Positions 7,032 to 14,324 are shown, counted from the first letter of the stretch. The stretch: 49,723 bases of DNA from Streptomyces solicavernae (GCF_029968095.1 NZ_JASCIR010000037.1:1-49723); one strand, 5' to 3'. Translations and numbers: made by a program. The notes: generated by a model not told the origin, from the letters alone.

Positions 7032-7265
7032 TCACCGTTTGGCAAGTCCCAGAGTCAGGAGCACGATGAAGGCGCCTATGCCAAGGGCTGCGACAACGAC
7101 GTCAGTGGGGAAGTGGGATAGCAGCACCCCGCCGGCGGCGTAGACCACAGCGAGGAGCAGACCCAACCCGACGAAGACTGAGATCGGGCTGGAGCCCCGG
7201 TCGTCCTGCGGGTAGCGGGCCTTGAGGGTCTCCCGGAATCGGGTGATCAGCGGTACTTGCTGCAT
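7032..7265 (-). CDS. small membrane protein with two transmembrane helices
   Basis: A 77-aa product from ATG 7265, with GGAGG about seven bases upstream. A charged N-terminus (residues 1-27) precedes two hydrophobic helices, about residues 29-49 (VFVGLGLLLAVVYAAGGVLL) and 55-73, with a short loop and a final KR. The family is unknown. It resembles small membrane proteins common on actinobacterial plasmids. It may belong with the gene at 7374-8135 upstream on the same strand, with a gap of about 110 bp. Confidence 0.6.
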   Translation of the reverse strand: MQQVPLITRFRETLKARYPQDDRGSSPISVFVGLGLLLAVVYAAGGVLLSHFPTDVVVAALGIGAFIVLLTLGLAKR

Positions 7266-7373
7266 GTGTCGGTCCTCCGGAGCGTGAGGGGGAATGGATG
7301 AGGGGCACGTGGCCGTGTGGCGGTCGGCAACGGAGGGTGGATTGTGGGGACTTCGTCGCCCGCCGGTGTGTTG

Positions 7374-8135
7374 CTACGTGCCGCGGCGTACCTCGAGACG
7401 TCCAGCGTCGTCTGCGGCGAGCTGGCGGATGTCCGCGACCTCGCCCGTCTGGGTGTCATGCAGCTGTAGTCGTGAAGCGCTCAATGCCCGTCCTGCATCG
7501 GTGAGATGGCGCAGACGCTCCTCCTCCGGTTCGTCCTCCCACATGCTTCCCAGCATCACGGTCCGGTCCAGCCCTCTGCTCACGTAGAGCGGGACATCCG
7601 CCTCCAGGAGCGGGCGCAGGGCCTGTGACGCGTCGTGCTGCAGCAGTTCGGCGGCGAGCATCTTGAGCGTCGTAGGCCTGCTCTGCGCGTTGCGGGCCCG
7701 ATCGGCAATCACGTTCGCGCTGACGCCCTGCTCCGTGCTGTCAGTGAGCATCGCCTCCGCGAGGCGCTCTTTGGCCCGGCTGACCGCCAGGGCGGCCGGC
7801 GTCGTGTAGTCCCGGCCTCCGCCCTTCAACGGCAGCGGCCAATCGGCTTCGACACACAAGTCCTGAAGGTCGATCCGTGCATCGCGCTCCGACGGCGGTT
7901 CCAACCGTGGAGACAGCGGCCCGGAACCTGCCTCCAGGGTGTTGGTGTACCACCTTTCCACCAGCTGTCCGCGCGTCATGCTCCAGGCGGCAACCGGACC
8001 CAGGTTGTTGATCACATCGTCGACCGTCAGCCAGGTCAGCCCCTGCTCGTGCAGCAGCTTCAGCAGCCGCTCGAACTCCCGGACCACACGCCGCGGAAAC
8101 CTGACGACCGGACCAGGCTCTTCAACGCCACGCAC
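7374..8135 (-). CDS. hypothetical plasmid protein, 253 aa
   Basis: I chose GTG 8135 because GGGAG lies seven bases upstream and a promoter-like element follows further up. The product is soluble and largely helical, rich in Leu/Glu/Arg, with a middle segment DARIDLQDLCVEADWPLPL and a C-terminus ending DDAGRLEVRRGT. I see no catalytic motif, membrane segment or zinc site. I do not recognise it. Normal codon use and a clean start argue that it is a real gene. Confidence 0.55.
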   Translation of the reverse strand: MRGVEEPGPVVRFPRRVVREFERLLKLLHEQGLTWLTVDDVINNLGPVAAWSMTRGQLVERWYTNTLEAGSGPLSPRLEPPSERDARIDLQDLCVEADWPLPLKGGGRDYTTPAALAVSRAKERLAEAMLTDSTEQGVSANVIADRARNAQSRPTTLKMLAAELLQHDASQALRPLLEADVPLYVSRGLDRTVMLGSMWEDEPEEERLRHLTDAGRALSASRLQLHDTQTGEVADIRQLAADDAGRLEVRRGT

Positions 8136-8168
8136 AGACACACTCCCTTCCCCGCCGAACACCCCTTC

Positions 8169-8198
8169 ACCATGCCAGTCAAAAACTAGACCAGTCAA
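8169..8198 (-). promoter_or_regulatory. candidate promoter with repeated TTGACTGG
   Basis: On the minus strand TTGACT (8198-8193) lies 18 bp before a weak CATGGT (8174-8169), giving a leader of about 25-30 nt to GTG 8135. TTGACTGG occurs twice, 16 bp apart (8198-8191 and 8182-8175), which may mark overlapping promoters or an activator site. Confidence 0.4.
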
Positions 8199-8521
8199 GA
8201 TATTGACCACCACCGTGGCGGCTCGGACCCGAGGCCGACGCGGACTCGGACGGCGTCCGCGCTGCGGCCCATGCCGGCCGTGCGGCTCATGCGGTTGCTG
8301 CACGCGAGGCAGAGCCGCCCCGCCCTGATCCAGCCGTGCACGTGGCAGTGGTCGAAGTGCAGGAGCACCGCGACCGGGGCCCGCGTGAAGCCGTCGGCGG
8401 CGTACCGCTCTTCGCCGTCGGTGTCCACGAGTTGCTGCAGCGCGGCGTGGATCGCCTCGTGGGCTTCGCGCTGGCTCATGTCGTACAGGTCGGCTGGTCC
8501 GGCCGTGAAGGCCATAACCAT
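8195..8521 (-). CDS. Endo VII-like His-Me/HNH endonuclease
   Basis: A 108-aa product from ATG 8521 (another ATG at 8515). Residues about 55-77, HFDHCHVHGWIRAGRLCLACSNR, match the core of recombination endonuclease VII-type HNH proteins: D-H-x-H, then G-x-R-x-L-C-x-x-C-N. The first zinc-binding Cys pair of that family is not evident. The N-terminal half is acidic and helical. Such proteins on phages and plasmids cut branched or double-stranded DNA. The gene end overlaps the promoter of the 7374-8135 gene. A 12-bp inverted repeat spans the start region. Confidence 0.6.
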   Translation of the reverse strand: MVMAFTAGPADLYDMSQREAHEAIHAALQQLVDTDGEERYAADGFTRAPVAVLLHFDHCHVHGWIRAGRLCLACSNRMSRTAGMGRSADAVRVRVGLGSEPPRWWSIS

Positions 8522-8540
8522 CTGACTTGGCCTTCACGGC
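8502..8540. repeat. 12-bp inverted repeat over the HNH gene start
   Basis: GCCGTGAAGGCC at 8502-8513 and GGCCTTCACGGC at 8529-8540 are perfectly complementary, with a 15-nt loop that contains the ATG at 8521. On the mRNA this hairpin would hide the start region, so it may control translation; alternatively it is a protein site. Confidence 0.5.
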
Positions 8541-8694
8541 GTACATTGAAGATCCGGCCCGACGACATGAGCGCAGGCTGCGGAAGTCGTTTCGCTCGCG
8601 CGGTGGCGCGCCGCCCGCGGTACTGGCCGAGCGCGCCGAGCTGGTCGCCGTACTGCGGCCGAGGCACGAGCGGGGCGGGCGCGCCTGCGCCTCG

Positions 8695-9282
8695 CTACGT
8701 CCTGCTGGGGCAGCTCAACTTGCTGTCCCTGCCCGCCCGTTGGCGGCCCGCTCGCAGTGGCCTGGTGAGGCGGTCTGTGATCCAATCGGGAAGCGGCCGG
8801 ATCGGCTCGTCGCGGACGATCACGTACGGGACGCCGTTCACGATGCTGCCGGGGCCGATCAGGTAGCCGCCGCTGTGACGTCCGGGGGCGCGGACGTCGA
8901 TTCCGGGGCCGAGGCCGGAACGTCCGCCCGAGGTGCTGGGGACGATCCGGCCGGTGGGGGCGCGGAAGTACAAGTGCCGGCCCCCGGACGGGGTGGCCAC
9001 GGTCAGCGTGTCCGGCCACGGCTCGCCGAGGCGCGCCGCGAGGGCGGCGAGCACGGCCAGGCCGTCGGTGTCGTCGTCCTGGTCGAGGTCGAGGCCGACC
9101 AGGTTCGAGGCGCGGCAGGCGACGCCGATGTTGTCGCCGTCGCGCCACCGTTGGCGCACCTGGTCGGGGGTGGCGAGGCAGTGGGCCTGCCACCGCCCGG
9201 CGGGCAGACGACCGCCGGGCGGGAGCGGGAACACGACGAGGCCTCGGGCCGTGAGGCCTGCGGCCTCGTCGGTGGTGGTCAT
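8695..9282 (-). CDS. stand-alone Prim-Pol (bifunctional primase/polymerase domain)
   Basis: A 195-aa product. ATG 9282 overlaps the stop of the upstream gene (ATGA), so the two are translationally coupled. Archaeo-eukaryotic primase motifs are in order: GLDLDQDDD with D65 and D67 (metal binding), PSGGRHLYF (98-106), and GIDVRAPG followed by GGYLIGPGS (127-146). This is the Prim-Pol domain that in many plasmids and phages sits at the N-terminus of a primase-helicase. Here it ends after the domain and no helicase is adjacent. It probably primes replication of the element. Confidence 0.85.
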   Translation of the reverse strand: MTTTDEAAGLTARGLVVFPLPPGGRLPAGRWQAHCLATPDQVRQRWRDGDNIGVACRASNLVGLDLDQDDDTDGLAVLAALAARLGEPWPDTLTVATPSGGRHLYFRAPTGRIVPSTSGGRSGLGPGIDVRAPGRHSGGYLIGPGSIVNGVPYVIVRDEPIRPLPDWITDRLTRPLRAGRQRAGRDSKLSCPSRT

Positions 9283-10031
9283 GCCGGGACGGCCTCGCAC
9301 TCCTGGCCGTCGTCCTCGAACCCCTCGTAGCAGGTGCACTCCTCGTACGGGCTGCCCGATCCGGCGCCGCAGTCCTCGCAGTGCACGTTGCTGTTGAGGT
9401 GGTCGTAGTAGTCGGTTTCCAGGTCGGTTTCGTACTCCTCGATGTCATCCGGGTCGAGGAAGTTCGGGTGCCGTACGCCGTCGTAGACGATGGTGGAGGT
9501 CTGCCCGTTCTCGCGTGCCTGGGTCTCTCCCCACGGCAGGTCCGGCAGGCCAACCTCCATGCCGAACTCGTCGCCGCAGGCGGCGCAGGCGTAGACGTCG
9601 AACCAGTGGGTGACGACCCACAGACTGCCGGGGTGACGGTCGACGTGGACGAGCCGCCCGCCGCACGCGCTGTCGTCATCGCAGGGCTCGCCGTGGCGGC
9701 ATCCGGTGCCCGAGCAGCGGCACGGCCGGGCCGGGTCGTCCACGGTCCGCCACACCGCCTCGGCGCGGGCGCGCTGCACCGGGGACGCATCGGCGGGCAG
9801 CGCGCGCACGCCGAGTTCCTCGGGCACGATGCCCTCCGCGGCCTCCGCCTCGGTCGGCTGCAACACGTAAGCCACCGCCGGGGCGGCCGGGGCCGGCTCG
9901 GTGGTCGTGTCCTGCGGGGCGGTGTCCACGGCGTTCTGCTCGCGTACGCGGTCGAGAGCCGCGTGGTAGCTGATGCCTTCGGCCCGCTGGAGTTCGCGGG
10001 CGCGCTGCTGCTCGGTGGTACGTCGGGTCAC
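9279..10031 (-). CDS. Cys-rich putative zinc-binding protein coupled to Prim-Pol
   Basis: A 250-aa product from GTG 10031, with AGGAGG about eight bases upstream. The N-terminal 50 residues are basic (RRTTEQQRARELQRAEGISY). Three Cys clusters follow: CRCSGTGCRHGEPC (around residue 120), CAACGDEF (around 160) and CEDCGAGSGSPYEECTC near the end. These spacings suggest zinc knuckles. The C-terminus is highly acidic with repeated Asp/Glu. It overlaps the primase by four bases, so it probably works with it, perhaps in DNA binding. The family name is unknown to me. Confidence 0.65.
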   Translation of the reverse strand: MTRRTTEQQRARELQRAEGISYHAALDRVREQNAVDTAPQDTTTEPAPAAPAVAYVLQPTEAEAAEGIVPEELGVRALPADASPVQRARAEAVWRTVDDPARPCRCSGTGCRHGEPCDDDSACGGRLVHVDRHPGSLWVVTHWFDVYACAACGDEFGMEVGLPDLPWGETQARENGQTSTIVYDGVRHPNFLDPDDIEEYETDLETDYYDHLNSNVHCEDCGAGSGSPYEECTCYEGFEDDGQECEAVPA

Positions 10032-10257
10032 GGTCGGTGCCTCCTGACCGGTTGGCTCGGGCCCCCACGCAGCCCCCCGGAAAGGGCAAAAAACGAGCAC
10101 GGCCGTGCCGTGCGCCTTGATCCCGTAGAACCTTCCCCCGGTGTGCCCGCGCTGCGTGGGTGCGCGTACGGCTCGGGGTGGGCGGTCGGAACGCCACTGG
10201 AGACGACGGTAACGGACAGCGCTGACATCCGCGGTGCGCCTCGGCGGAGTCACGCGC

Positions 10258-10294
10258 GAGCGCCCGCAGCCAACTCCACTGGCTGCGGGCGCTC
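10258..10294 (-). terminator. strong hairpin terminator after LuxR-type gene
   Basis: A perfect 15-bp stem, GAGCGCCCGCAGCCA at 10258-10272 and TGGCTGCGGGCGCTC at 10280-10294, has a 7-nt loop. It lies about 60 bp past the stop of the gene 10352-10573. The surrounding 10032-10351 stretch holds no gene; it should carry the promoter of the Cys-rich/Prim-Pol pair. Confidence 0.65.
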
Positions 10295-10351
10295 TTGCTG
10301 GTCGGGCTCCTTGTCAGTCGACGGTGGCGGCATGTTCGCGTATGCCGGGGG

Positions 10352-10573
10352 TCAGTCGGCGTCGAGCACGCCAGGACGGATGAGGCCGGTCTCATAGCCA
10401 CGCGCGACGGCGTGCGCGAGGGTCCGCGCCCCGAGCCTGCACCGCACGCGGTACAACAGCAGCCCCGCAGTCTCCGGGCACACGCCGAGCGCCGTCGCGA
10501 TCTCCGTATGGCGCAGCCCGCGCGCGAGCAGCCGCAGCGCCGTCAGCTCGTGCTCGGTGAACAGGGGCGTCAC
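10352..10573 (-). CDS. small LuxR/GerE-type HTH protein
   Basis: A 73-aa product that is almost only a LuxR-family DNA-binding domain: FTEHELTALRLLARGLRHTE, then IATALGVCPETAGLLLYRVRCRLGA. The usual receiver or sensor domain is absent, so it is a one-domain regulator. GTG 10573 overlaps the stop of the RapZ-like remnant upstream (GTGA). The target is unknown; neighbouring plasmid genes are the obvious candidates. Confidence 0.75.
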   Translation of the reverse strand: MTPLFTEHELTALRLLARGLRHTEIATALGVCPETAGLLLYRVRCRLGARTLAHAVARGYETGLIRPGVLDAD

Positions 10574-10878
10574 AGGATCGGCCGGTTGATGTGGCGGTGC
10601 TCGGTCTCGACTCCGATGCCGGCGACTCGGAGCCGGTCGGCGATGTCCTCGGCGACGGCGACCGAACGGTGGCGGCCTCCGCCGCACACCACGTGCAGGT
10701 CGACGCGGCGGCCGTCCGTCACCTGGTCCAGGAGGGCGAGGGCGCGGCGGGTGCTGCGCTCGATCAGTCGGGCGGCGCCGGGCGAGCTGCGTACGTAGGC
10801 GCGCACCTCGGGGTCGAGGCCGGTGGAGTGGAGCATGCGGGCGCGGACGGCGGGGTCTTTCGGCGGGTTGCGGAGTGA
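10570..10878 (-). pseudogene. 5'-truncated RapZ C-terminal-domain gene
   Basis: Residues in this frame follow the RapZ C-terminal domain family: SLRNPPKDPAVRARMLHSTG, LDPEVRAYVRSSPGA, then the conserved nucleotide/RNA-binding-like CGGGRHRSVAVAEDIA and HRHINRPIL. The family starts about 20 residues earlier with a beta strand and a SFGY-type loop. Here that part is lost. In another frame directly upstream RLVNVEFV matches the missing first strand, which points to an internal deletion of perhaps 50-60 bp at about 10880. The product would start from an unrelated upstream codon or not be made. Confidence 0.55.
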
Positions 10879-10905
10879 CGAACTCAACGTTGACCAGGCG
10901 CTGAC
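10877..10905. repeat. repeated segment also found at 1893-1921
   Basis: GACGAACTCAAC (10877-10888) and CAGGCGCTGAC (10895-10905) occur with identical spacing at 1893-1904 and 1911-1921. A weaker copy (14 of 18 matches over the core) lies at 11003-11020. On the minus strand each would encode L-(V/I)-(N/E)-V-E-(F/V), the first strand of RapZ-C-like proteins. They may be the decayed 5' ends of gene copies. Confidence 0.45.
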
Positions 10906-11036
10906 CGAGCTGGAACGACCGGGGCGCAACAAGGGCCGTCAACGCGAGGCCGAAGCCACCGTCGATACGGCACTCGGATACCTGGGAGACAACCCCGTCC
11001 ACTTCGACGTTGATCAGGCCGACCACGTACCCCGGA

Positions 11037-11084
11037 CATGCCGAAGGGCCCGTTCCAAAATTTTAGAATGGGCCCTTCGGCATG
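11037..11084 (-). terminator. 48-bp palindromic hairpin
   Basis: Arms CATGCCGAAGGGCCCGTTC (11037-11055) and its complement at 11066-11084 differ at one position (a G-U pair in RNA). The 10-nt centre contains AAAATTTT. It sits 19 bp past the stop of the membrane-protein gene 11103-11429, which fits a terminator. Its near-perfect symmetry would also serve the other strand or a protein dimer. Confidence 0.6.
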
Positions 11085-11102
11085 CACGTCGGCCGAGGTG
11101 CG

Positions 11103-11429
11103 TCAGGATCTCCGCTGCTGCTCGGTCCCCTTCAGCCACTCCACATGCCACCGGTACGACTTCAGGCACACATACGCGAGGCGAAGCCGCCGAATCAAGG
11201 TCACCGCAGCGACTGCGTTCAGCACGAGGATCACGGCGAACAGGCACCGCGCCCCCGGGGAGGGCGACGACACGCCAGCCCATACACAGATCACCGCAGC
11301 AGTGGCAGTGACGGTTAGCAGGAACGCCGCCCGCCTGCCCTGCCGCTGCTCATCGAGCAGCAGGCAACACATCCATTCCAACTCACCAGCGGTTCGGGCG
11401 CCGCCTCCGACCTTTCCTTCGCCGGGCAT
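11103..11429 (-). CDS. small two-helix membrane protein
   Basis: A 108-aa product from ATG 11429, with a purine-rich GGGGGGAGGG close upstream. Hydrophobic helices lie at about residues 35-52 (AFLLTVTATAAVICVWAG) and 59-78 (CLFAVILVLNAVAAVTLI). A basic C-terminus with several Trp/Tyr residues follows. The family is unknown. The plan (short cytosolic N-terminus, helical hairpin, charged tail) resembles small membrane proteins linked to effectors, but no partner gene is visible. Confidence 0.55.
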   Translation of the reverse strand: MPGEGKVGGGARTAGELEWMCCLLLDEQRQGRRAAFLLTVTATAAVICVWAGVSSPSPGARCLFAVILVLNAVAAVTLIRRLRLAYVCLKSYRWHVEWLKGTEQQRRS

Positions 11430-11799
11430 GGGCCCTCCCCCCTCGATCCGGCATCAGCTCTTGCATTGTGGCGCTCCCGGAAGATCAGAAACAGTGTCTC
11501 CGTCGACGTCGTGCACTCCTAAAAGTTGCCATTGTGGAGTGCCTGCCCCGGGCTACCCCTATGCGACATACGCATGCCGTATGGCCTGGGGCCATACCCC
11601 GACACACCCGTCACCGACCGGGCGCAGCCCGGCCGCGCGGCGTGATGCATAGGGTCAAGGCTGGTCATCTATCGGGGAGTTGATGCGCGTGACACGCACG
11701 GTTTGTGCAGCCATTTTGGTGACCTGTCGGTCCTGACGGGCTGGTCCTGCGGGGTGACGGTGGTGCACACAACTGCACCTTCAGCGAGGGGAGTTCGCT
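11430..11799. other. regulatory spacer between divergent genes
   Basis: About 370 bp with no convincing gene. TTGCATTGTGG (near 11463) and TTGCCATTGTGG (near 11526) are near-direct repeats about 63 bp apart. Two overlapping inverted repeats lie at 11567-11597. GGGGAG precedes a 17-codon frame at 11683-11736 that I do not call as a gene. Confidence 0.4.
11567..11597. promoter_or_regulatory. adjoining inverted repeats (candidate operator)
   Basis: CATACG (11567-11572) pairs with CGTATG (11578-11583). GTATGGCC (11579-11586) pairs with GGCCATAC (11590-11597) across three bases. The two overlap, giving three CATAC-type half-sites in about 31 bp upstream of the plus-strand gene pair at 11800. The 13-mer at 11571-11583 also occurs at 1826-1838. 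Confidence 0.4.
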
Positions 11800-12063
11800 G
11801 TGGCATTACGGTTCTTCGGGATCGACCCCCACACCGGGGACAAGCAGAGTCCGACGGTGTGGGTGGACGAGGACAACCTGGAGCTCGTGTTCCAGGGGTG
11901 GGAGCCGGGCGAGGAACTGGCAGCAGAGTGCGCGGCGTTCGAGGTGCTGGGCCACGCCAAGGGAATTCCGGAGGGCGAGGCCGTGGTCAGGATCCCCGCC
12001 CGGATGATCGACATGGTGAGGGAGGCGTGCAATGCCCTCGAAGGGCGCTCCGACGTTCGATGA
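11800..12063 (+). CDS. conserved small Streptomyces protein preceding DUF6879 gene
   Basis: An 87-aa product from GTG 11800, with GAGGGGAG about seven bases upstream. It starts MALRFFGIDPHTG, carries TVWVDEDNLELVFQGW and ends with an RIPARMIDMVREAC segment. I recognise this as a small conserved Streptomyces family typically found directly upstream of DUF6879 genes and near HTH regulators. Its function is unknown. It overlaps the next gene by 32 bp, so the two are translated together. Confidence 0.7.
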   Translation: MALRFFGIDPHTGDKQSPTVWVDEDNLELVFQGWEPGEELAAECAAFEVLGHAKGIPEGEAVVRIPARMIDMVREACNALEGRSDVR

Positions 12064-12559
12064 GCTGATGGCCCGGTGCCGGACGGCGGTGCACCTGGAG
12101 ATGCGCGACAGCTACGCCGTCGACTACGAGGAAGGACCCTTCGCCCACTGGCGTGCCGGGTTCCGGCACGATGTGGCCGACCGGACCTCGTGGTGGCGGC
12201 CGTGGCTCGACCTCATCCAGACCAATGTGCAGCGCGGCGCGGTCATCCGCCGGGCCCGCATCGTGTCCGAGCCGGTCAGCGAGTACACGCGGTTCCTGCA
12301 CGACGGCACGTTCACGAACGTCGCCGCGGGCGAGCAGGTCCGCTGGCTGCCGCGCGGGCGGGCCTCCGCGATCGCCCTGCCCGCCAACGACTTCTGGCTG
12401 TTCGACAACGCATGGGTGCACTGGAACCACTTCGCCGGCGACGGCTCATGGACCGGCGAGGAGATCACCGACGAACCCGCAGCCGCGAAACTCTGCACCG
12501 AAGCGTTCGAGGCGGCATGGGAGCACGGCACCCCGCACGGCCAGTACGAGATCCACTGA
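12032..12559 (+). CDS. DUF6879 family protein
   Basis: A 175-aa product from ATG 12032, with GGGAGG about eight bases upstream, starting inside the end of the previous gene. It shows the family features: an FDELMARCRTAVHLEMRD start, W-Trp pair (TSWWRPW), RGAVIRRARIVSEPVSEYTRF and a Trp/His-rich C-terminal part (WLFDNAWVHWNHF). These small soluble proteins are common in Streptomyces beside HTH-TPR regulators and may act with them. The biochemical role is unknown. Confidence 0.8.
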   Translation: MPSKGAPTFDELMARCRTAVHLEMRDSYAVDYEEGPFAHWRAGFRHDVADRTSWWRPWLDLIQTNVQRGAVIRRARIVSEPVSEYTRFLHDGTFTNVAAGEQVRWLPRGRASAIALPANDFWLFDNAWVHWNHFAGDGSWTGEEITDEPAAAKLCTEAFEAAWEHGTPHGQYEIH

Positions 12560-12564
12560 ACAAC

Positions 12565-12811
12565 CCTGGTAGGCCAGCCCATGCCCAAGTCCCCCTCATC
12601 GAACTTCTTGAGATCGAGGTCGAGGCCACCGAAGCACGCAAACTCGCTGCCCGTCTCCGGTTCGCCTGCCTCTCGGCCCGCAGCATCGAGTCGATTAGAG
12701 GCGCGAACTCGTCGATCACCCTGGGCACCAGCTTGCCGGCCCGAAGCAGCAGAACGGGTCCCGCGAATACGACAGGACCATGTGGAACGAATAGACCTTG
12801 CCGATGCCCAT
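12565..12811 (-). pseudogene. remnant of an IS21-family transposase
   Basis: On the minus strand from 12811, GKVYSFHMVLSYSRDPFCCF (12743-12805) matches the start of the catalytic core of IS21 IstA transposases. The match ends abruptly. A second open piece below it (PRVIDEFAPLIDSMLRAE, about 12675-12728) is in a different frame and also looks IstA-like, but it falls on the wrong side of the first for simple collinearity. No ends or target duplication are visible. It fills the gap between the DUF6879 gene and the HTH-TPR gene. Confidence 0.45.
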
Positions 12812-12854
12812 GTGAGCGAGACCCTAGTGTCCTGAGTCGGGAACCTCGCCTGCC

Positions 12855-14162
12855 TCAGGCCGCCCGCACTCTGTCCAGGAGGTCATCCACCGCGTCGACG
12901 CCGGCGTACTTCTTGAACTCGGGGGCGAGGTCGCGTACGAGTGCGACGCAACGGGGTGCCCCGATCTTCTCGGCCAGGGTGAGCGATTGCGTGGCGGCGG
13001 CTGCGGCCTGATCGGCCTCGCCGACCTTGAGGAAGCTGCCGGCTTCATAGCTGAGGAATACCGATCGGGTCTTGCTGCGGGCAGCGGGCAACAGAGCTGC
13101 GCCTTCGCCGATCAGTTGGTGGGCGTGTTCGAGCTCGCCGAGATCGGCGAGGCACTGGCCGGAGTCCACCAGGAGGTCGGCACCGGACATCCAGCTGCAC
13201 CAGGCCGGGGGTTCGTCAGCGGTGCGGGCGAGTTCGCGCTCGGCGGTGGAAAGAGACGTGCGGCAAGCGCGCGCTGCGCCGAGTGCGGCCTGGGAGCGGG
13301 CGAGGCGGAGGTGGAGGAGGGCGCGTGCTGTGGGGTGGCGAATGCGGGCGACGGCGCTTTCGAGGATCTCTGCTGCGGTTTTCGGCTCCGTCAGCCAGGT
13401 GGCTTGGTAGGCGAGGTCCGACATGATGCCTGCGCCGAGGTCGCGGTCGCCGGAGGTGTGGGCGCTGTGCAGGGCGGCGTGCCAGTAGCGTCCTGCGGCG
13501 CCGTGCTCGCCCTGGTCGAAGCGATGCCAGGCGACTGTCTGGGCCAGGTGCGCGGCGAGGGTGTGCAGTCGCTGCCCCACGGGCTGGCTGTAGTTGGCGC
13601 CGTCGATCAGGTCCGTGATGGTCGTGAGGTGTGCGTCGAGCAGGGTGCGGGTGTGCTGGCGCTGCTCGGTGACCAGGCTGGTGAGCCGGTGTCCCGTGGC
13701 CTCCAGGAGGTCGACGAGCTCGGTGTCGATCGTCTTGCCGTCCAAGGCGGCGGACAGGGCCTGTGGTTCGTTCGTGGCCCACTGGTGGGCGAGGCCGACG
13801 AGTGAGGCGGAGCTGTAGGTCAGGAACGTGCGGCGGTCCATGGTGCGCAGGGCCTCTCGAAGGGCGGGGACGGTGCTGTCGGGCCCGAGCGGTATCGCGT
13901 GGTCGCGGCCGGGGAGCCAGTAGGGCCAACCGAGTTCGGTAATCAGGCTCTGGTCGACCTCGAACGCGTCGGCGAGGAGTATCTGGGAGTCCTCGTCGGG
14001 GGTGGCCCGGTCGTTCTCCCAGGTCCAGATCCGCTGCCGGTCCACCCCGGAGCGGAGCCCGCGCTGTTCGGCGACCCGTCGTACTTGACGGGCGAGTTCG
14101 GGCTGCGTCCATCCACGCTCGCGTCGGGCGTGGGCCAGCGGGTGACGGATCAGGTCGTCCAC
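12855..14162 (-). CDS. HTH-XRE regulator with TPR-like C-terminal domain
   Basis: A 435-aa product from GTG 14162. Residues about 5-60 form an XRE-type HTH (LAHARRERGWTQPELARQVR, then RIWTWENDRATPDED). A linker with RRTFLTYSSASLVGL follows, then an all-helical TPR-like region (about 150-430) with repeated A-x-x-Y/H-x-A-x-x-A patterns. This architecture is typical of Streptomyces regulators that sense small molecules or peptides through the TPR part. It faces the 42-aa peptide gene cassette across a 160-bp shared region with direct repeats, so it is the likely regulator of that cassette. Confidence 0.85.
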   Translation of the reverse strand: MDDLIRHPLAHARRERGWTQPELARQVRRVAEQRGLRSGVDRQRIWTWENDRATPDEDSQILLADAFEVDQSLITELGWPYWLPGRDHAIPLGPDSTVPALREALRTMDRRTFLTYSSASLVGLAHQWATNEPQALSAALDGKTIDTELVDLLEATGHRLTSLVTEQRQHTRTLLDAHLTTITDLIDGANYSQPVGQRLHTLAAHLAQTVAWHRFDQGEHGAAGRYWHAALHSAHTSGDRDLGAGIMSDLAYQATWLTEPKTAAEILESAVARIRHPTARALLHLRLARSQAALGAARACRTSLSTAERELARTADEPPAWCSWMSGADLLVDSGQCLADLGELEHAHQLIGEGAALLPAARSKTRSVFLSYEAGSFLKVGEADQAAAAATQSLTLAEKIGAPRCVALVRDLAPEFKKYAGVDAVDDLLDRVRAA

Positions 14163-14210
14163 GGAGCAATCCCATCATCTGGGGTGAGCGCCAGCGTACT
14201 GCTCGTAGGG

Positions 14211-14231
14211 CGGCACTACAGCGGCACTACA
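14211..14231. promoter_or_regulatory. tandem direct repeat upstream of divergent genes
   Basis: CGGCACTACA occurs twice in tandem (14211-14220 and 14222-14231, one G between) in the region between the HTH-TPR gene and the peptide cassette. The 11-bp period puts both copies on the same DNA face, as expected for a regulator binding site. Confidence 0.5.
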
Positions 14232-14324
14232 CCCAACTCCTGTTCAGTGTCGAATGGTTGAGCTGTACTCGCAGACGTTCCCTCGCTGACCGGGCGAGGC
14301 TGAGACCGCGAGAGGAGGGCCGAG

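Noticed and set aside
10824..11311. Plus-strand frame containing DELNVDQALTELE
   Set aside because: The repeated DNA segment makes it look conserved, but the frame continues into the hairpin and the membrane gene's opposite strand.
11683..11736. 17-codon frame after GGGGAG upstream of the 11800 gene
   Set aside because: Spacing from the Shine-Dalgarno to ATG is only three bases and the peptide has no recognisable feature. A leader peptide cannot be shown.
12576..12690. Plus-strand frame PLIELLEIEVEATEARKLAA resembling IstB
   Set aside because: It lies opposite IstA-like sequence, has no start and loses similarity quickly. Both strands cannot be coding, and the minus-strand FHMVLSYSRDPFCCF match is stronger.
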